The notes under the pieces: generated by a model
What the model was told of the DNA's origin: nothing
Seen by the model: only the letters and a program-made list of their open reading frames with translations
The model's database searches: none
Program-made: the position numbers and the translations under genes
Source of the DNA: Catenulispora sp. MAP5-51
GTDB lineage: Bacteria > Actinomycetota > Actinomycetes > Streptomycetales > Catenulisporaceae
Direction: 5' to 3'
DNA: 64,000 bases
NCBI RefSeq assembly: GCF_041261205.1
Contig: NZ_JBGCCH010000012.1
Span: 186,001 to 250,000, forward strand
Shown: positions 62,687-64,000 of the stretch, one piece after another
Layout of the letters: each line of letters opens with the position of its first letter
How positions within the stretch are numbered: position 1 is the first letter of the stretch

Positions 62687-63508
62687 TCAGACCGCGCGCG
62701 CGTACCAGCGGTCGCCCGACGCGGTCTGATACCGCTCCACGCTCAGCGGCAGGCCGAACGTCGTGGTCAGGTTCTCCGAGGTCAGCGCGGCCTCGATCGG
62801 CCCGGCCGCGACCACGGCGCCGGCCCGCACCAGCAGGATGTGCGAGAAGCCCGGCGGGATCTCCTCGACGTGGTGCGTGACCAGGATGGTGACCGGCGCG
62901 TAGGGGTCGGAGGCCAGCCGGGCCAGCCGGTGCACCAGATCCTCGCGGCCGCCCAGGTCCAGGCCCGCGGCCGGCTCGTCGAGCAGCAGCAGCTCCGGGT
63001 CGGCCATCAGCGCCCGGGCGATCAGCGCGCGCTTGCGCTCGCCCTCGGACAGCGTGCCGAAGGTGCGCTTGCCGAACGCGTGCATGCCCCACCAGGCCAG
63101 CAGCTCGTCGGCGCGCTGCGCGTCGGCCTCGTCGTACTTCTCGCGCCAGCGGCCGACCATGCCGTAGGAGGCGGTCATCACCACGTCGCGGACCGTCTCG
63201 CCGCGCGGCAGCTTCTCGGAGACCGCGGCCGAGGAGTAGCCGATGCGCGGCCGCAGCTCGAAGACGTCGACCGCACCGAGCCGCTCGCCGAGCACGCCGA
63301 CCGCGCCGGCGGTCGGGAACAGCGAGGTGGCCGCGATGTTCAGGACCGTGGTCTTGCCGGCCCCGTTCGGCCCGAGCACCACCCAGCGCTCGCCCTCGCC
63401 CACCGTCCAGTTCACGGCGTCGAGCAGCTTGCGGCCCTCGCGGACCACGGAGACGTCGACGAGGTCGAGGACGCTGTCGGGGTCGACGGACAGGGCTTCG
63501 GTGGTCAT
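62687..63508 (-). CDS. ABC transporter ATP-binding protein (stand-alone)
   Basis: A 273-residue ATPase. Walker A is GPNGAGKTT near residue 41, the Q-loop is near IGYSSAAVSE, the signature is TLSEGERKRALIAR, Walker B is LLLLDEPAAGLD and the H-loop is VTHHVEEIP. No permease gene adjoins it, so it may work with a distant partner or as a non-transport ABC protein. The start is ATG at 63508 (MTTEALSVDPDSV); sequence further upstream is out of family. It is divergent from the last gene. Confidence 0.85.
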   Translation of the reverse strand: MTTEALSVDPDSVLDLVDVSVVREGRKLLDAVNWTVGEGERWVVLGPNGAGKTTVLNIAATSLFPTAGAVGVLGERLGAVDVFELRPRIGYSSAAVSEKLPRGETVRDVVMTASYGMVGRWREKYDEADAQRADELLAWWGMHAFGKRTFGTLSEGERKRALIARALMADPELLLLDEPAAGLDLGGREDLVHRLARLASDPYAPVTILVTHHVEEIPPGFSHILLVRAGAVVAAGPIEAALTSENLTTTFGLPLSVERYQTASGDRWYARAV

Positions 63509-63650
63509 GTTCGGCACCAGTTTCCTCACGCGGGCAGGCCTCGATCTTCGCGCGCCTAGCTTAGAGGACGCATGTGGACACCTCGTCGCAGCATCGCGCC
63601 CCGGCTGTTCACCCGGCCCCGCGTCGGTACCGCCACGTACCCTGGTCCTC

Positions 63651-64000
63651 ATGCTGAGCGAACACCGGTCGGGGCGCCTGGTCGCCTGGGGCAACGCGTG
63701 GCTCGCCGGGCACACCAGTCTGGACTCGGCCGCCGAGCAGGTCCGGGCGGACGGCGACGAGCCGCACCGGGTGGCCGGCGTGCCTGGCGAGGACGGCGAT
63801 GTGGGCTGGACCGTGGCGCTGGGCCGGCTGCGCGCCGCCGGGGTCACGGGCCTGCGCCTGGCGCTGCCCCGGCCCGGCGACCCGCTCGGCCTGAAGGGCC
63901 CGGCGGCCTTCAACCAGGCGGCGATCGCCGCCGGCGAGGCGGTCCTGACCGACGGACCGGCCCTGGGCATCGTGCCCTCGGTGGACGGCTACGGCCCGGC
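63651..64000 (+). CDS. Conserved actinobacterial hypothetical protein (N-terminal 116 residues; runs off the right edge)
   Basis: The start is ATG at 63651, MLSEHRSGRLVAWGNAWLAG. The sequence resembles a protein of unknown function found beside this ABC ATPase in streptomycetes (GEDGDVGWTVALGRLRAAGVTGLRLALPRPGDPLGL). There is no signal peptide. The rest is outside the window. The 142-bp gap before it holds both divergent promoters. Confidence 0.7.
   Translation, partial: MLSEHRSGRLVAWGNAWLAGHTSLDSAAEQVRADGDEPHRVAGVPGEDGDVGWTVALGRLRAAGVTGLRLALPRPGDPLGLKGPAAFNQAAIAAGEAVLTDGPALGIVPSVDGYGP

Noticed and set aside
1-64000. tRNA, rRNA, CRISPR arrays or complete insertion sequences
   Set aside because: No tRNA 3'-end with a foldable cloverleaf, no rRNA segment, no regularly spaced repeat-spacer array and no transposase frame were seen.

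Overview
The window is GC-rich chromosomal DNA from a filamentous-type actinomycete. Evidence is the codon structure (frequent GTG/TTG starts), a WhiB-family protein, an F420-dependent oxidoreductase, a phosphatidylinositol mannoside (PIM) cluster, a HIT/Ap4A phosphorylase and the order relA-apt-secFD-yajC-ruvBAC-yebC-pdxTS seen in streptomycetes and relatives. Long low-complexity extensions on several housekeeping proteins suggest a lineage such as Catenulisporales or Actinospica rather than Streptomyces itself, but that placement is inference. I found no tRNA, rRNA, CRISPR array, prophage or complete insertion sequence.

Layout. Positions 1-2.8 kb, minus strand: hydrolase, hisS and aspS, packed for coupled expression. 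Positions 2.8-5.3 kb, plus strand: a membrane-anchored cyclophilin and a DUF349 coiled-coil protein, closed by a terminator. Positions 5.4-25.4 kb are mostly minus strand. They hold a small membrane protein, an Rpn-like nuclease-fold protein, the (p)ppGpp synthase/hydrolase, apt, the SecDF-YajC translocase accessory genes, RuvABC, YebC, the PLP synthase pair PdxST, a LemA-like protein, and a PIM operon (pgsA, acyltransferase, pimA) with two 4-bp start/stop overlaps. Three small plus or divergent genes interrupt this block: a degenerate histidine-kinase ATPase-like protein, a CGNR zinc-finger regulator and a TPR protein.

Positions 25.5-31.7 kb: leuA, divergent from a GntR/FadR regulator, then an EF-G-like GTPase, a DCC-type thiol oxidoreductase and the HIT protein. 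Positions 31.8-38.6 kb: a Ski2-like helicase, a membrane metalloprotease, tex and ndk. A striking 192-bp nested inverted-repeat element lies between tex and ndk. Positions 38.7-50.7 kb are accessory: methyltransferase, MMPL transporter, an F420 oxidoreductase coupled to an FAD monooxygenase, an HTH/TPR regulator, WhiB, then an aldo/keto reductase-TetR-TrmH operon and an anchored DUF5666-like protein.

Positions 50.9-58.0 kb form a cobalamin segment: a CysG-like CobA/precorrin-2 dehydrogenase fusion, a giant BluB-CobT fusion, and CobL (CbiE+CbiT). The BluB-CobT protein makes and activates the lower ligand of B12 in one polypeptide and carries about 865 N-terminal residues of disordered sequence, including exact-period 111-bp repeats rich in Phe-Gly. 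This is the most unusual protein in the window. Positions 58.2-64 kb: an acetyltransferase, a TSUP permease, an EamA transporter, an SPFH/NfeD pair, an ABC ATPase and the start of a conserved hypothetical gene.
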